A stretch of DNA of 64,000 nucleotides from Acidobacteriota bacterium. GTDB lineage: Bacteria; Acidobacteriota; Terriglobia; Acidiferrales; UBA7541. This document shows, in pieces, positions 19,505 to 27,764 of this stretch. The DNA lies in contig JABCZD010000005.1 in assembly GCA_013289855.1 (NCBI GenBank), forward strand, positions 396,277 to 460,276, in the 5' to 3' direction. Under the pieces are notes generated by a model. It was not told the origin of the DNA and made no database searches. It was given only the letters and a program-made list of their open reading frames with translations. Numbering within the stretch: the first letter of the stretch is position 1; every line of letters starts with the position of its first letter. The translations under genes and the position numbers were made by a program.

Positions 19505-19631
19505 TAAGCCATTTAGGATCAATATTTTCCAAAGTATCTCCCGTAAACCCTTTAGAATCCGCACTTCCAAGAACATGCGTTTTAACCCCACTGGAATCAA
19601 CACTTCCAAAAAACAGGGGGGAGGGGAGGGG
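19505..19631. repeat. Three-unit 39-bp repeat ending in a G-rich tract
   Basis: The core [G/A]GATC or GAATC occurs at 19516, 19555 and 19594, an exact 39-base period, each preceded by TAA-CC and followed by a pyrimidine-rich ATTTTCC or ACTTCC block. The last unit runs into GGGGGGAGGGGAGGGG (19616-19631), which ends nine bases before the ATG of the nucleoside hydrolase and may serve as its ribosome binding site. The layout matches the repeat at 7378-7460. Confidence 0.65.
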
Positions 19632-19640
19632 CGTACTTAA

Positions 19641-20759
19641 ATGGTAACCGTTGGTGCTAAAGCTCAGCATTTTGTTGCGTTTGCGCTGTTGCTTGTTGCT
19701 GCGATTCTTCCCGCTTCCGCGCAATCTCGCCGCAAAATCATCATCAATCAGGATTGCTCCGGCCCCGGCGGCAGCAACATGCAGACACTGTTGCTGCTGA
19801 TCCAATCGCCGCAAGTGGAAGTGCTGGGTATTACCGTTGTAAGCGGCAATCAGTGGCGCGACGAGGAAGTCGCCCACACCCTGCGTCTGCTCGAAATCAT
19901 TGGTCGCACGGATATCCCTGTTTTCCCCGGCGCAGTGTATCCGCTGGTGCGCACCCCCGAGGAAGCCCGCTTATGGCAGGAGCATTACGGTACCGTAGGC
20001 TTTGCCGGCGCTTGGGATCCGCGCTGGTGGCACGAACCGTACGTCATCCCCGCGCTCCCCGAAGGCGCGCCTACTACCAAACCCGCGGCGGAAGATGCCG
20101 CGCACTTCCTCATTCGCATGGTGCACAAATACCCGCATGAGGTGACCATTTATGAGGGCGGACCGACGACCAATCTGGCCACGGCCATCACCATCGACCC
20201 GCAATTTCCGGAGTTGGCGCAAGAACTCGTTTTTATGGGCGGCAGTTTGCATCCCGTGACCGACAATCCGGAATTTTCCAACACACCGCGCCACGAATTT
20301 AATTTCTGGTTTGACCCGGAAGCCGCCGACAAAGTCCTTCGCGCCCCATGGAAAAAAATCACCTGCACCTCCGTGGACATTTCCATAAAAACCAAGCTGA
20401 CGCCGGCGATGATCAAAGAGATTGCCGCAGCAGGCACGCCCCTGGCGCAATACGTTGCACGCTTCTACCAGCCCGGACTTGGCTCCGACTACATGTGGGA
20501 CGAACTTGCGGCCGCGGCCTGGATCGATCCCACGCTGATCACCAAACGGGACACGGTCTACATGGCCGTGGATATAGAACACGGCGCCGCGTACGGCAAC
20601 ACTTTGACGTGGTCCGCAAAAGACAAACCAAAATTGCCGTTAAGGCAGGTGGAAGTTTTAGTCGATCTCGACAACGAAAGATTCAACCGCATGTTTGTCG
20701 ACTTGATGCGGGCGCCAACCCCAGCGCCCACCACGGCGGACCGATTGAAAGGGCGATGA
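19641..20759 (+). CDS. Secreted nucleoside hydrolase-like protein (copy 1)
   Basis: This 372-residue protein belongs to the inosine/uridine-preferring nucleoside hydrolase fold, which splits ribonucleosides into base and ribose. A signal peptide covers residues 1-28 (ending PASAQ). The N-terminal calcium motif, normally DTDPGxDD, is altered to NQDCSGPGGSNMQ. The C-terminal region that normally holds HD reads YMWDELAAAAWIDP, so the catalytic histidine is replaced by tryptophan. Other landmarks such as TIYEGGPTTNLATAI and HEFNFWFDPEAA are present. It resembles the copy at 26560-27669 over its full length. It has its own strong promoter. Activity on ordinary nucleosides is therefore uncertain. 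Confidence 0.85.
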   Translation: MVTVGAKAQHFVAFALLLVAAILPASAQSRRKIIINQDCSGPGGSNMQTLLLLIQSPQVEVLGITVVSGNQWRDEEVAHTLRLLEIIGRTDIPVFPGAVYPLVRTPEEARLWQEHYGTVGFAGAWDPRWWHEPYVIPALPEGAPTTKPAAEDAAHFLIRMVHKYPHEVTIYEGGPTTNLATAITIDPQFPELAQELVFMGGSLHPVTDNPEFSNTPRHEFNFWFDPEAADKVLRAPWKKITCTSVDISIKTKLTPAMIKEIAAAGTPLAQYVARFYQPGLGSDYMWDELAAAAWIDPTLITKRDTVYMAVDIEHGAAYGNTLTWSAKDKPKLPLRQVEVLVDLDNERFNRMFVDLMRAPTPAPTTADRLKGR

Positions 20760-20840
20760 TGAAACGAAAGGAGACGTGGAAGCGAGACGCAATTGGCAGT
20801 GGCATTTGCATTTTTCGCGCGGCACGTTCCGAGAGGGAAA

Positions 20841-23800
20841 CTAGTCTGGAAGTTGCGACAACTCTTTCTCCGCTTGCGGATTCCCGGGCTGCAGCTTCAG
20901 AAGTTCCTGCAGCACCGCGCGGGCTTTTTGTGGCTCGCCTTCAATGGCACACAGCCGCGCAAGGTTCAGATAGGACTGATCGAATGCCGGCGCGACGCGA
21001 ATCGATTCCCTAAAAGTTTTCTCGGCGTCGTCCTGGTGACCCGTGCGCAAATACAGGATGCCCAGATTATTCAGCGCCTCGGGATAGATCGGCCGCGCAA
21101 CAATCGCTTTTTGCAAAAACTCGTAAGCATTTCCTGTGTCACCAAGCTGCGCAAAGACCATTCCCAGGCCGTAGTTGGCCTCCGCGTCTTGCGCATCTAG
21201 TTCCAGCGCGCGGCGGAACGTGCTCTTGGCATTTTCCCATTGCTTGCTTTGGCGGTACGCATTTCCCAGATTGTCGATGGCCACGCCATAGTCTGGGTCG
21301 GCTTGGAGTGCTTGCTGAAAATTTGCTAGCGCTGCTTCCGTGCGGCCTTCGCGCGCCGCCAGAATGCCCAGATTGTTCCAGGCCTTCGGCAAAGTGCCGG
21401 GGTAGTTCGCATGCAGTTCCGTCGCGCGCACGAAAGTCTTGCGCGCCTCCATGGATTTTTGCTGCTGCAGATATACGCTGCCCAGTCCGTAGTAGGGTTC
21501 CGCTGCGGAAGGATCGTCTTTCAGGGCCAATTGAAAAAAGTTCTCCGCCGCTGCGAGATATCCGCGCTCGAAAAATACCGCGCCGAAGGAAAGATAGTTG
21601 CGGCTAAATTCATAGTTGTCGCTGACGCCGACGAAGGGTAGCGCTTTCGCTAGGCGTTGCGCGAGAGTTTGGGGAATATTGTGGATGTCTTGCTCCAGAT
21701 GATCTGGCGCCACGACGCCTTGATCAATCTTCACAATCGCGCCTTGTTCATCGATAAGAAAGGCTGTGGGAAGCGGCATGTCGCGATGGCGGTCGAAAAG
21801 AGAGCGAAACAACAGATTGTAAGTGCCCAACAGATCAGGCGTCGCGCGCAGCACAGGAAAAGGCAGCCGGCGAATTGTATCCGTCACCGTACTGGATGCG
21901 GGGCCTTCACCTTCGTCTGCAATTATCGCCAGCAGTTGCATTCCGGCGCCGCTCCATTGCGGCTGGCTCCTTTGAAAATTCTGCAAATCCTGTTGGCAGC
22001 GCAAGGCGGCGGCAAAAAAATACAGCAGCACTGGCTTGCCGCGGAATTGCGATAGCGTTTGGAGTTCGCCGTCGAGATCGGGGGCGGAAAAATCTGGGGC
22101 TGCGATGGGGATCAGGAGCCAGGTGCTCGCGGAGTCTGGGCGTTCGGGGATTTCCGCAGCGTAGGGCAATCCCTTTGCCGTGGTCGACGCAATTTGCGGC
22201 GCGCGCGCAGCAACGACGCGGAATGGCTCTACAAGAGAAGGCGGAGAGCCTTCTTCCACGAGGATACGGTGATTGATCGGCAAATCGCTTAATGTTTGCA
22301 CCAATCCGCTGGGCCAGCGAATGGAAGCTTTTACAGTGGATTTTTGATCGCGCAAACCGAAGAAAAGCTCCTTGCTGTGCTGCGCAAGAAATCCCGAGCC
22401 AGCCTCCACGAAGAGCGTCTGGCTGCGCATGTCGGCTTGGACGGTTACGGCGGCGCCGATGGCATCGCGATTGCTCTTTTTCCCTTGCAGGCGAAAGACA
22501 ATCGCAGGCGCGAGTTCCGGCAAGACATTTTTCAGCAGCCGGATTTGCGGCGCACTGCGATTTTTCAGCAATACTTCGACTCTGCCGTCGTGGTCGAAAT
22601 CGGCGAGCGCAAAGGTTCTGCTGTCTTCGATGAAATCTAGACCGACAATTCCGGAAACATCGGAAAAAGTTCCGTCGCGGTTATTCAGGTAAAAAATATT
22701 TCGTTCGAAGCCGCTCCAGGTTCCGTCCGCACGAAGCAATTCGTTAATGGCGTTCCAGCCGAGCTCGTAAGCGCGGGTCGGATGCGAAGTGTCCGGTGAA
22801 TTGGCAACCACTTGCCGCCAGAAAAAACTATTGAGATCTTCGCGGCCGTCCAGGGTGCGCGGGCCGGTGATCATGCCGTTGGCAATGTAAAGATCCGCGA
22901 AACCATCGTGATCGAAATCCCAGGCGTCGCTGGACCAGGCCCAGCGGCCGATGGCGGTTCCAGAATGCGCCGTGTCGTCGGCGAACTTGTCATCGCCCAA
23001 ATTGCGGAAAAGCGAATCTCCCATGGCGTGCTTACCATAAAGCGCGCGGACTTCTTCGCTGAGGTTCTTCTGGAAGGGTTTCTGCTCGGAAATGCGCAGG
23101 CCCGCGGCGGTCCACATGTCGGCGACGTAGAGATCGGGCTTTCCATCGCTGTCGAAGTCGCGCCAGGAAACACTCATGCCCGCGCCAATATCTTCGACGC
23201 CGGCTTGCGCGGCGATATCGGTGAAGGTGCCGTCGCCATTGTTGCGATAGAGATTCTTGCGGCCAAAATCGTTGGCAACGTAGAGGTCCGGCCAGGCATT
23301 GCCGTTCGAATCTCCCCAGGCGCAACAAAAGCTGAAGCGATTGTTGTTAACGCTAAGGCCGGATTCCTGCGTGACGTCGCGAAACGTGCAGTCGCGCTGA
23401 TTGCGCATCAGAAAATTCGGCGGGCCATTTTCAGCGTCGAAGTACGGACAAGGATAGCGATACTGATCGCTGCCCTGATAGAAGGAGTACAGGCAAAAGT
23501 AGATGTCCAGCCAGCCGTCGCGATCGTAATCGGCGACGGCAGCGCCGGTGAAGGTGCCTTGCGGAGGATTTGCAAACTGAAATGCGCCGGGCTTTTGTTG
23601 GAATTTCCCATCACCCTGATTCATGAAGAGCAGCGGACCACTAGCGTGCACAACGATTAAATCCTGGCGGCCGTCATTGTCGATGTCGGCGAAAAGCGCG
23701 CACGCGGTGTTGTCCAGCAGGCCGACGCCGGACTGCGCGGTGACGTCGGCGAAGGTGCCATCGCCGCGATTGCGGTAGAGACGATTTGGAAGACCGGCGG

Positions 23801-24713
23801 GCTGGCAGATATAGAGATCGTCAAAACCGTCGCCGTCGATATCGCCGACGGACGCGCCGTTGTGGCCGTAGATGTCTATGCCGCACGCGCCGTCGAGGAC
23901 GGTGCGCCAGTAATCGGTGCCGGGACGAAATTGCTGCGTGAAAGAGGCGTCGCCGGCGAAGGCTTGCGGCGCAGTATCTTCAAATACGGGAGCGAGAGAG
24001 CGACTGCGCGTCTCGCCGAGAGTTGTCCAGCTGCGCACCTTCAGTTCGCCGGAGGCAAACATTTCCCATTCGAGATCCCAATCACCAACGCGCTGCTCCC
24101 GGAAAAACCCGGCGCCAGTGCCAACCAATTCATAACGTACGCGCGTCTCGAACACAGTTGGAATAGGGGAAGACGTGATTTGGGAAGATTTTGCGCGAAT
24201 ACTGGTCACCTGAAATTCCGCGGTGAACAACTGTGAGAAGACCGCTAGCGAGGAATGCCATTCTTTCAAAAAAGCTTCTGAGGGCAGCGACGTAGCGTCT
24301 GCGAATTTCAGGCGCGCTACCTTTAGAAAAGAGTCAGGCCGCGCCGGCGATGAAAGAATAGGCACAAGCGAACAACCCAAGAAGTTGTGGTGCAGCACTT
24401 TGCGAAGAGCGCCGGTGTTTTGCGGCGAGGCAAGAAGCTCGGCGGTCCATTCGCGCAAGACCTCCGCAATCTGATGGTGAACTTTTTCCGTGAGGAAGCC
24501 ATCGAGGCCTGGCTGGACGTATTTGAGGATACTGTCGAGCTCGCGGGTGCCCTGATAGTGCGGGTGCAGATGATATTCGGCGGCCTGCGGGGGATTCGGG
24601 CCCGCGAAGAAGAGTGGTGAAGGCAGAAAGTGGAGGCCGGCGGGAAGAAATGCAAAAGAAGATGCGCCCTGGCCAAGCTGAAGAAGAAGTTTGCGTCTAC
24701 GGAGGTCGACCAA
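20841..24713 (-). CDS. FG-GAP/ASPIC-UnbV/redoxin/TPR multidomain secreted protein
   Basis: The 1290-residue product has a twin-arginine-like start (DLRRRKLLLQLGQ) and should be exported. From about residue 270 to 700 it carries calcium-binding FG-GAP/VCBS propeller repeats (GDIDGDGFDDLYICQPAG; NDGRQDLIVVHASG; DYDRDGWLDIYF). An ASPIC/UnbV domain follows at about 745-815, then a thioredoxin-like AhpC/TSA domain at about 875-1010 with only one cysteine (FFAAALRCQQDL instead of CxxC), then TPR repeats at about 1060-1280. The only available start is TTG at 24713. CRTAC1-like proteins are abundant in acidobacteria and planctomycetes without known function. It is convergent with the nucleoside hydrolase gene. 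Confidence 0.85.
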   Translation of the reverse strand: MVDLRRRKLLLQLGQGASSFAFLPAGLHFLPSPLFFAGPNPPQAAEYHLHPHYQGTRELDSILKYVQPGLDGFLTEKVHHQIAEVLREWTAELLASPQNTGALRKVLHHNFLGCSLVPILSSPARPDSFLKVARLKFADATSLPSEAFLKEWHSSLAVFSQLFTAEFQVTSIRAKSSQITSSPIPTVFETRVRYELVGTGAGFFREQRVGDWDLEWEMFASGELKVRSWTTLGETRSRSLAPVFEDTAPQAFAGDASFTQQFRPGTDYWRTVLDGACGIDIYGHNGASVGDIDGDGFDDLYICQPAGLPNRLYRNRGDGTFADVTAQSGVGLLDNTACALFADIDNDGRQDLIVVHASGPLLFMNQGDGKFQQKPGAFQFANPPQGTFTGAAVADYDRDGWLDIYFCLYSFYQGSDQYRYPCPYFDAENGPPNFLMRNQRDCTFRDVTQESGLSVNNNRFSFCCAWGDSNGNAWPDLYVANDFGRKNLYRNNGDGTFTDIAAQAGVEDIGAGMSVSWRDFDSDGKPDLYVADMWTAAGLRISEQKPFQKNLSEEVRALYGKHAMGDSLFRNLGDDKFADDTAHSGTAIGRWAWSSDAWDFDHDGFADLYIANGMITGPRTLDGREDLNSFFWRQVVANSPDTSHPTRAYELGWNAINELLRADGTWSGFERNIFYLNNRDGTFSDVSGIVGLDFIEDSRTFALADFDHDGRVEVLLKNRSAPQIRLLKNVLPELAPAIVFRLQGKKSNRDAIGAAVTVQADMRSQTLFVEAGSGFLAQHSKELFFGLRDQKSTVKASIRWPSGLVQTLSDLPINHRILVEEGSPPSLVEPFRVVAARAPQIASTTAKGLPYAAEIPERPDSASTWLLIPIAAPDFSAPDLDGELQTLSQFRGKPVLLYFFAAALRCQQDLQNFQRSQPQWSGAGMQLLAIIADEGEGPASSTVTDTIRRLPFPVLRATPDLLGTYNLLFRSLFDRHRDMPLPTAFLIDEQGAIVKIDQGVVAPDHLEQDIHNIPQTLAQRLAKALPFVGVSDNYEFSRNYLSFGAVFFERGYLAAAENFFQLALKDDPSAAEPYYGLGSVYLQQQKSMEARKTFVRATELHANYPGTLPKAWNNLGILAAREGRTEAALANFQQALQADPDYGVAIDNLGNAYRQSKQWENAKSTFRRALELDAQDAEANYGLGMVFAQLGDTGNAYEFLQKAIVARPIYPEALNNLGILYLRTGHQDDAEKTFRESIRVAPAFDQSYLNLARLCAIEGEPQKARAVLQELLKLQPGNPQAEKELSQLPD

Positions 24714-24830
24714 TGGATGCTTCTTGCCGTGTTTACGCAGCGCAACGCCCCCAGTATTTTTGCATCTCAGGATTGAAAACGTAGCACCTGCGCGAGAAGG
24801 GCGTCAAGAATTGACGCGTCGATCCGCGGT

Positions 24831-25532
24831 TTACGCGTCAGATTGTGTTCGAGGCAATTTCTCCGCCCATGTTGCTGTGGTTTCCGCCAACTCTCGCAAC
24901 ACTTCCGCGTCGTTTCTGCCGGAGCTCTTCAGCACATGAAAGGAATGGTCGGCCGTTTCAATGATGTGCAACGTCGCTCGCGGTCCTAGTTCCGCACACA
25001 CGGGACGCAATAACTTAAGATCGGCAAAAGTGTCGCGCGTGCCTTGAAGGAAAAGCATCGGCATTCTGACCTTGGCCAGATGCTCCGCACGTTTCGTACC
25101 AGGGCGATTGGGCGGGTGCAGTGGGAATCCGAAGAACACTAGTCCTTTGACTGTTTGGAGCACGCCTTCTGCAGCGGCTTGCGAAGTCATGCGTCCTCCC
25201 ATGGACTTGCCTCCTGCCAGCAAGGGCAAGTCAGCAGCAACTTGTGTCGCCGCGCGTATCGCAGCCACGACGGTGGCCGTCAGTACCACTGGTGCGTTGG
25301 GAACGCGTCGCTGCTCCTGCATGTACGGAAACTGATAACGCAACGTGGCGATGTTCACGGCTGCCAATTCGTCGGCTAGCTGCTCCAGGAACGGGTGGTG
25401 CATCCCAGCGCCCGCGCCATGCGCCAGCACAAGAAGTTGCCGCGCATTGGGCGGCCTCAGCAGGAGCGCCGAAACTTCGCACGAAGCTTCGCGCCCCTCC
25501 ACCGCGAATTGCAGTTGTTCGCTTACGGCCAT
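24831..25532 (-). CDS. Alpha/beta hydrolase of the KANL3/Tex30-like type
   Basis: This 233-residue cytoplasmic hydrolase has the oxyanion-region HGAGAGMHHPF, the nucleophile elbow GGKSMGGR with Ser110, an aspartate region (LFLQGTRDTFAD) and a histidine (ETADHSFHVL), giving a complete Ser-Asp-His triad. The family is close to dienelactone hydrolases but the substrate is unknown. It lies 117 bases upstream of the FG-GAP gene on the same strand and could be the first gene of that transcript. Confidence 0.85.
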   Translation of the reverse strand: MAVSEQLQFAVEGREASCEVSALLLRPPNARQLLVLAHGAGAGMHHPFLEQLADELAAVNIATLRYQFPYMQEQRRVPNAPVVLTATVVAAIRAATQVAADLPLLAGGKSMGGRMTSQAAAEGVLQTVKGLVFFGFPLHPPNRPGTKRAEHLAKVRMPMLFLQGTRDTFADLKLLRPVCAELGPRATLHIIETADHSFHVLKSSGRNDAEVLRELAETTATWAEKLPRTQSDA

Positions 25533-25679
25533 TTCACCGCGATTCTAGCAGAACGATTTCCTGCGGCGGCGCGGCAACCTTCTCGAGGTCTCCACTCAAC
25601 ACATTCCTTGATAGCGCTGCTGAGCTCCTAACTAGGTTTTTCGACGACGAATCGAGGTATGACGAAAGGTTCGGTCATA

Positions 25680-25708
25680 TTGTAATGACGTCGTCATTAC
25701 GATATACT
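25680..25708 (+). promoter_or_regulatory. Promoter with embedded palindromic operator of the toxin-antitoxin operon
   Basis: GTAATGACG-T-CGTCATTAC (25682-25700) is a perfect 9-bp inverted repeat with a one-base centre. It fills the 17-base spacer between TTGTAA (25680-25685) and TATACT (25703-25708). A protein bound here would block RNA polymerase, as expected for autoregulation by the ribbon-helix-helix antitoxin encoded 30 bases downstream. Confidence 0.7.
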
Positions 25709-25738
25709 GAGCTGACCTTACGGCGCGGAGAAGACCTC

Positions 25739-26026
25739 ATGGCGAATTCAGTAGCGGAAAAGGGCAAGCGCGACACTCTGAACCTGCGGATCAAGCCGGA
25801 GCTGCGCGGACTTATTGATCGGGCCGCTGAGCTGTCCGGCAAAAACCGAACTGACTTTGTGCTGGAAGCCGCGCGCCACGCGGCCGAAGATGCGCTGCTG
25901 GACCGCACGGTATTTGTGGTGAGTCGCAAAGCATACGCCGACTTCGTGAGGCGGCTGGATGCGCCGCCGCGCCCGAACGCCCGGCTGCGCCGCTCATTGC
26001 AGACCGTGGCGCCATGGGAGAAATAA
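25739..26026 (+). CDS. tacA: DUF1778 (TacA-like) antitoxin
   Basis: I choose ATG 25739, giving 95 residues; the open frame upstream crosses the promoter. The N-terminal half (DTLNLRIKPELRGLIDRAAELSGKNRTDFV in overlapping pieces) is a ribbon-helix-helix DNA-binding domain, and the C-terminal tail should wrap the toxin. DUF1778 proteins neutralise GNAT toxins and repress their own operon together with the toxin. The next gene overlaps by 13 bases and encodes such a toxin, so the pair is well supported. Confidence 0.88.
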   Translation: MANSVAEKGKRDTLNLRIKPELRGLIDRAAELSGKNRTDFVLEAARHAAEDALLDRTVFVVSRKAYADFVRRLDAPPRPNARLRRSLQTVAPWEK

Positions 26027-26520
26027 GCCGGCTTCAGCCTCCGGAGCCACTTTCGGAACATCACGACTTAGGAGATTTTCGCTCTGGCGAAGCGGCACTT
26101 GACGATTGGCTGATGCGCCGGGCGCGCGCCAATCAGGTGAGTGGCGCGTCGCGCGCGTATGTCGTTTGCGAAGACAAACGCGTGGTCGGGTATTACGCGC
26201 TAGCATCCGGAGTGGTAGCGGTAGAAAGCGCTCCTGGCCGGTTCAGACGGAACATGCCCGACCCCATCCCAGTGATCGTCCTCGCTCGCCTTGCGGTGCA
26301 TCGCGAATGGCAAGGGCAGGGCATTGGACGCGGCTTGTTCCGGGATGCGGCGGGCCGCGTGGCACAAGCGGCGGAAGTAATTGGAATTCGTGGAATCGTA
26401 GTTCACGCAATCTCGGAAGATGGGAAAAGGTTCTATGTGGCGCTGGGCTTCGACGCAAGCCCGCGCGAACCGATGATGCTAATGGTTACGTTGGGCGATG
26501 TGCGGGACGCCCTTTCATAA
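26014..26520 (+). CDS. tacT: GNAT acetyltransferase toxin (TacT-like)
   Basis: TacT-type toxins acetylate the amino group of aminoacyl-tRNA and stop translation. The 168 residues show the family opening (LSEHHDLGDFRSGEAALDDW), the central VVGYYALASG, the acetyl-CoA binding loop near residue 90 (LAVHREWQGQGIGRGLFRDA), and the C-terminal FYVALGFDASP with the tyrosine expected in catalysis. Length is normal. The start lies inside the antitoxin gene, typical of translational coupling. Confidence 0.87.
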   Translation: MGEISRLQPPEPLSEHHDLGDFRSGEAALDDWLMRRARANQVSGASRAYVVCEDKRVVGYYALASGVVAVESAPGRFRRNMPDPIPVIVLARLAVHREWQGQGIGRGLFRDAAGRVAQAAEVIGIRGIVVHAISEDGKRFYVALGFDASPREPMMLMVTLGDVRDALS

Positions 26521-26559
26521 TAGAATTCATCGGCAACGAAAACGATGCGAGGCGGGACG

Positions 26560-27669
26560 ATGAGATTTGTTTTGCGCTGGTGTGTGACGGTGACGTTGTG
26601 CGGGTTGTGTGTTGCGGCGTTAAGCGCGCAGACCAAGCGAAAGGTGATTATCGATCAGGATTGCGCCGGGCCGGGTGGGACGGATATGCAGGCCATACTG
26701 GCGCTGGTGAATTCGCCGGATACGGAAGTGCTTGGCATTACAGTGCTCACCGGGGACGCGTGGCGGGACGAAGAGGTAGCGCATACGCTGCGGTTGCTGG
26801 AGATCATCGGGCGTACGGATATTCCAGTGGTGCCGGGAGCAGTGTTCCCACTGGTGAACAGCAAGGAGTTCATCGCCAAGTGGGAAACGTTGTACGGAAA
26901 GCTCGTGTACCAGGGAGCTTGGAATTTTTCGCGAACGCATCCGGTGCACGGCCCGTACGAAATTCCGCCGATGCCGGAGGGTGCGCCGACGACCCAGCCT
27001 GCGACGGAAACGGCGGCGCAATTTCTGGTGCGCATGGTTAGGAAATATCCGCATGAGGTGACCATCTACGCGGCGGGGCCGATGACGAATTTGGCGCTGG
27101 CGATAGCGCTCGATCCGCAATTTCCGGAGCTGAGCAAAGAGTTGATCGTGATGGGCGGAAGCATCAACCCTCAGACTAACGACCCGGAATTTGCTCTGTC
27201 GCCGTCACATGAGTTTAATTTTTGGATGGACCCGGAGGCCTCGCATGCGGTGCTGCACGCCAAGTGGCCGCGCGTGGTGGTGACCACGGTGGATATTTCG
27301 GTGAAGACGCGCATGGAGAAGGAGTTGATCGAGCAGGTGAGGAAGAGTCCCGAGCCCGCGGCGCAATATGTGGCGAAATACGCGGAAGCGAATTATTTGT
27401 GGGATGAGCTGGCGGCCGTGGCGTGGCTGGATCCTTCGATCATTACGAAGTCGCGGAAATTGTATTTGGACGTGAATACGGATAAGGGCGCGGGATATGG
27501 AAATACGCTGGTGTGGAGTGCGGGCCATCAGCCGGGTTTGGGAGAAGTGCTCGCGGAAGTGCAAGACGATTTGGATAAGGCGAAATTCTATAAAGAGTAT
27601 GTAGAATTGCTGTCGCGACCAACTCCAAGGGCGCCAAAGGCGATCGGGGCAGCGGCGGCGAAGCCCTGA
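26560..27669 (+). CDS. Secreted nucleoside hydrolase-like protein (copy 2)
   Basis: I choose ATG 26560 (369 residues) because GAGGCGGG lies just upstream and the signal peptide begins there (MRFVLRWCVTVTLCGLCVAA); ATG 26545 would add five residues. The protein is closely related to the copy at 19641-20759, sharing long stretches such as EEVAHTLRLLEIIGRTDIP and MVRKYPHEVTIY. The calcium motif reads DQDCAGPGGTDMQ, keeping more aspartates than copy 1, and the C-terminal site is NYLWDELAAVAWLDP, again Trp for His. It lies 39 bases after the toxin gene, apparently by chance rather than as an operon. Confidence 0.86.
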   Translation: MRFVLRWCVTVTLCGLCVAALSAQTKRKVIIDQDCAGPGGTDMQAILALVNSPDTEVLGITVLTGDAWRDEEVAHTLRLLEIIGRTDIPVVPGAVFPLVNSKEFIAKWETLYGKLVYQGAWNFSRTHPVHGPYEIPPMPEGAPTTQPATETAAQFLVRMVRKYPHEVTIYAAGPMTNLALAIALDPQFPELSKELIVMGGSINPQTNDPEFALSPSHEFNFWMDPEASHAVLHAKWPRVVVTTVDISVKTRMEKELIEQVRKSPEPAAQYVAKYAEANYLWDELAAVAWLDPSIITKSRKLYLDVNTDKGAGYGNTLVWSAGHQPGLGEVLAEVQDDLDKAKFYKEYVELLSRPTPRAPKAIGAAAAKP

Positions 27670-27764
27670 CAGCGATGCGACGGCGAAAGAGCGTTCTTGT
27701 CAGCCGTGTTCGAAGCGTATGCTTGTAGGATAAATCTGTAAGGTGTGAAGGAAGGACAAGACAC

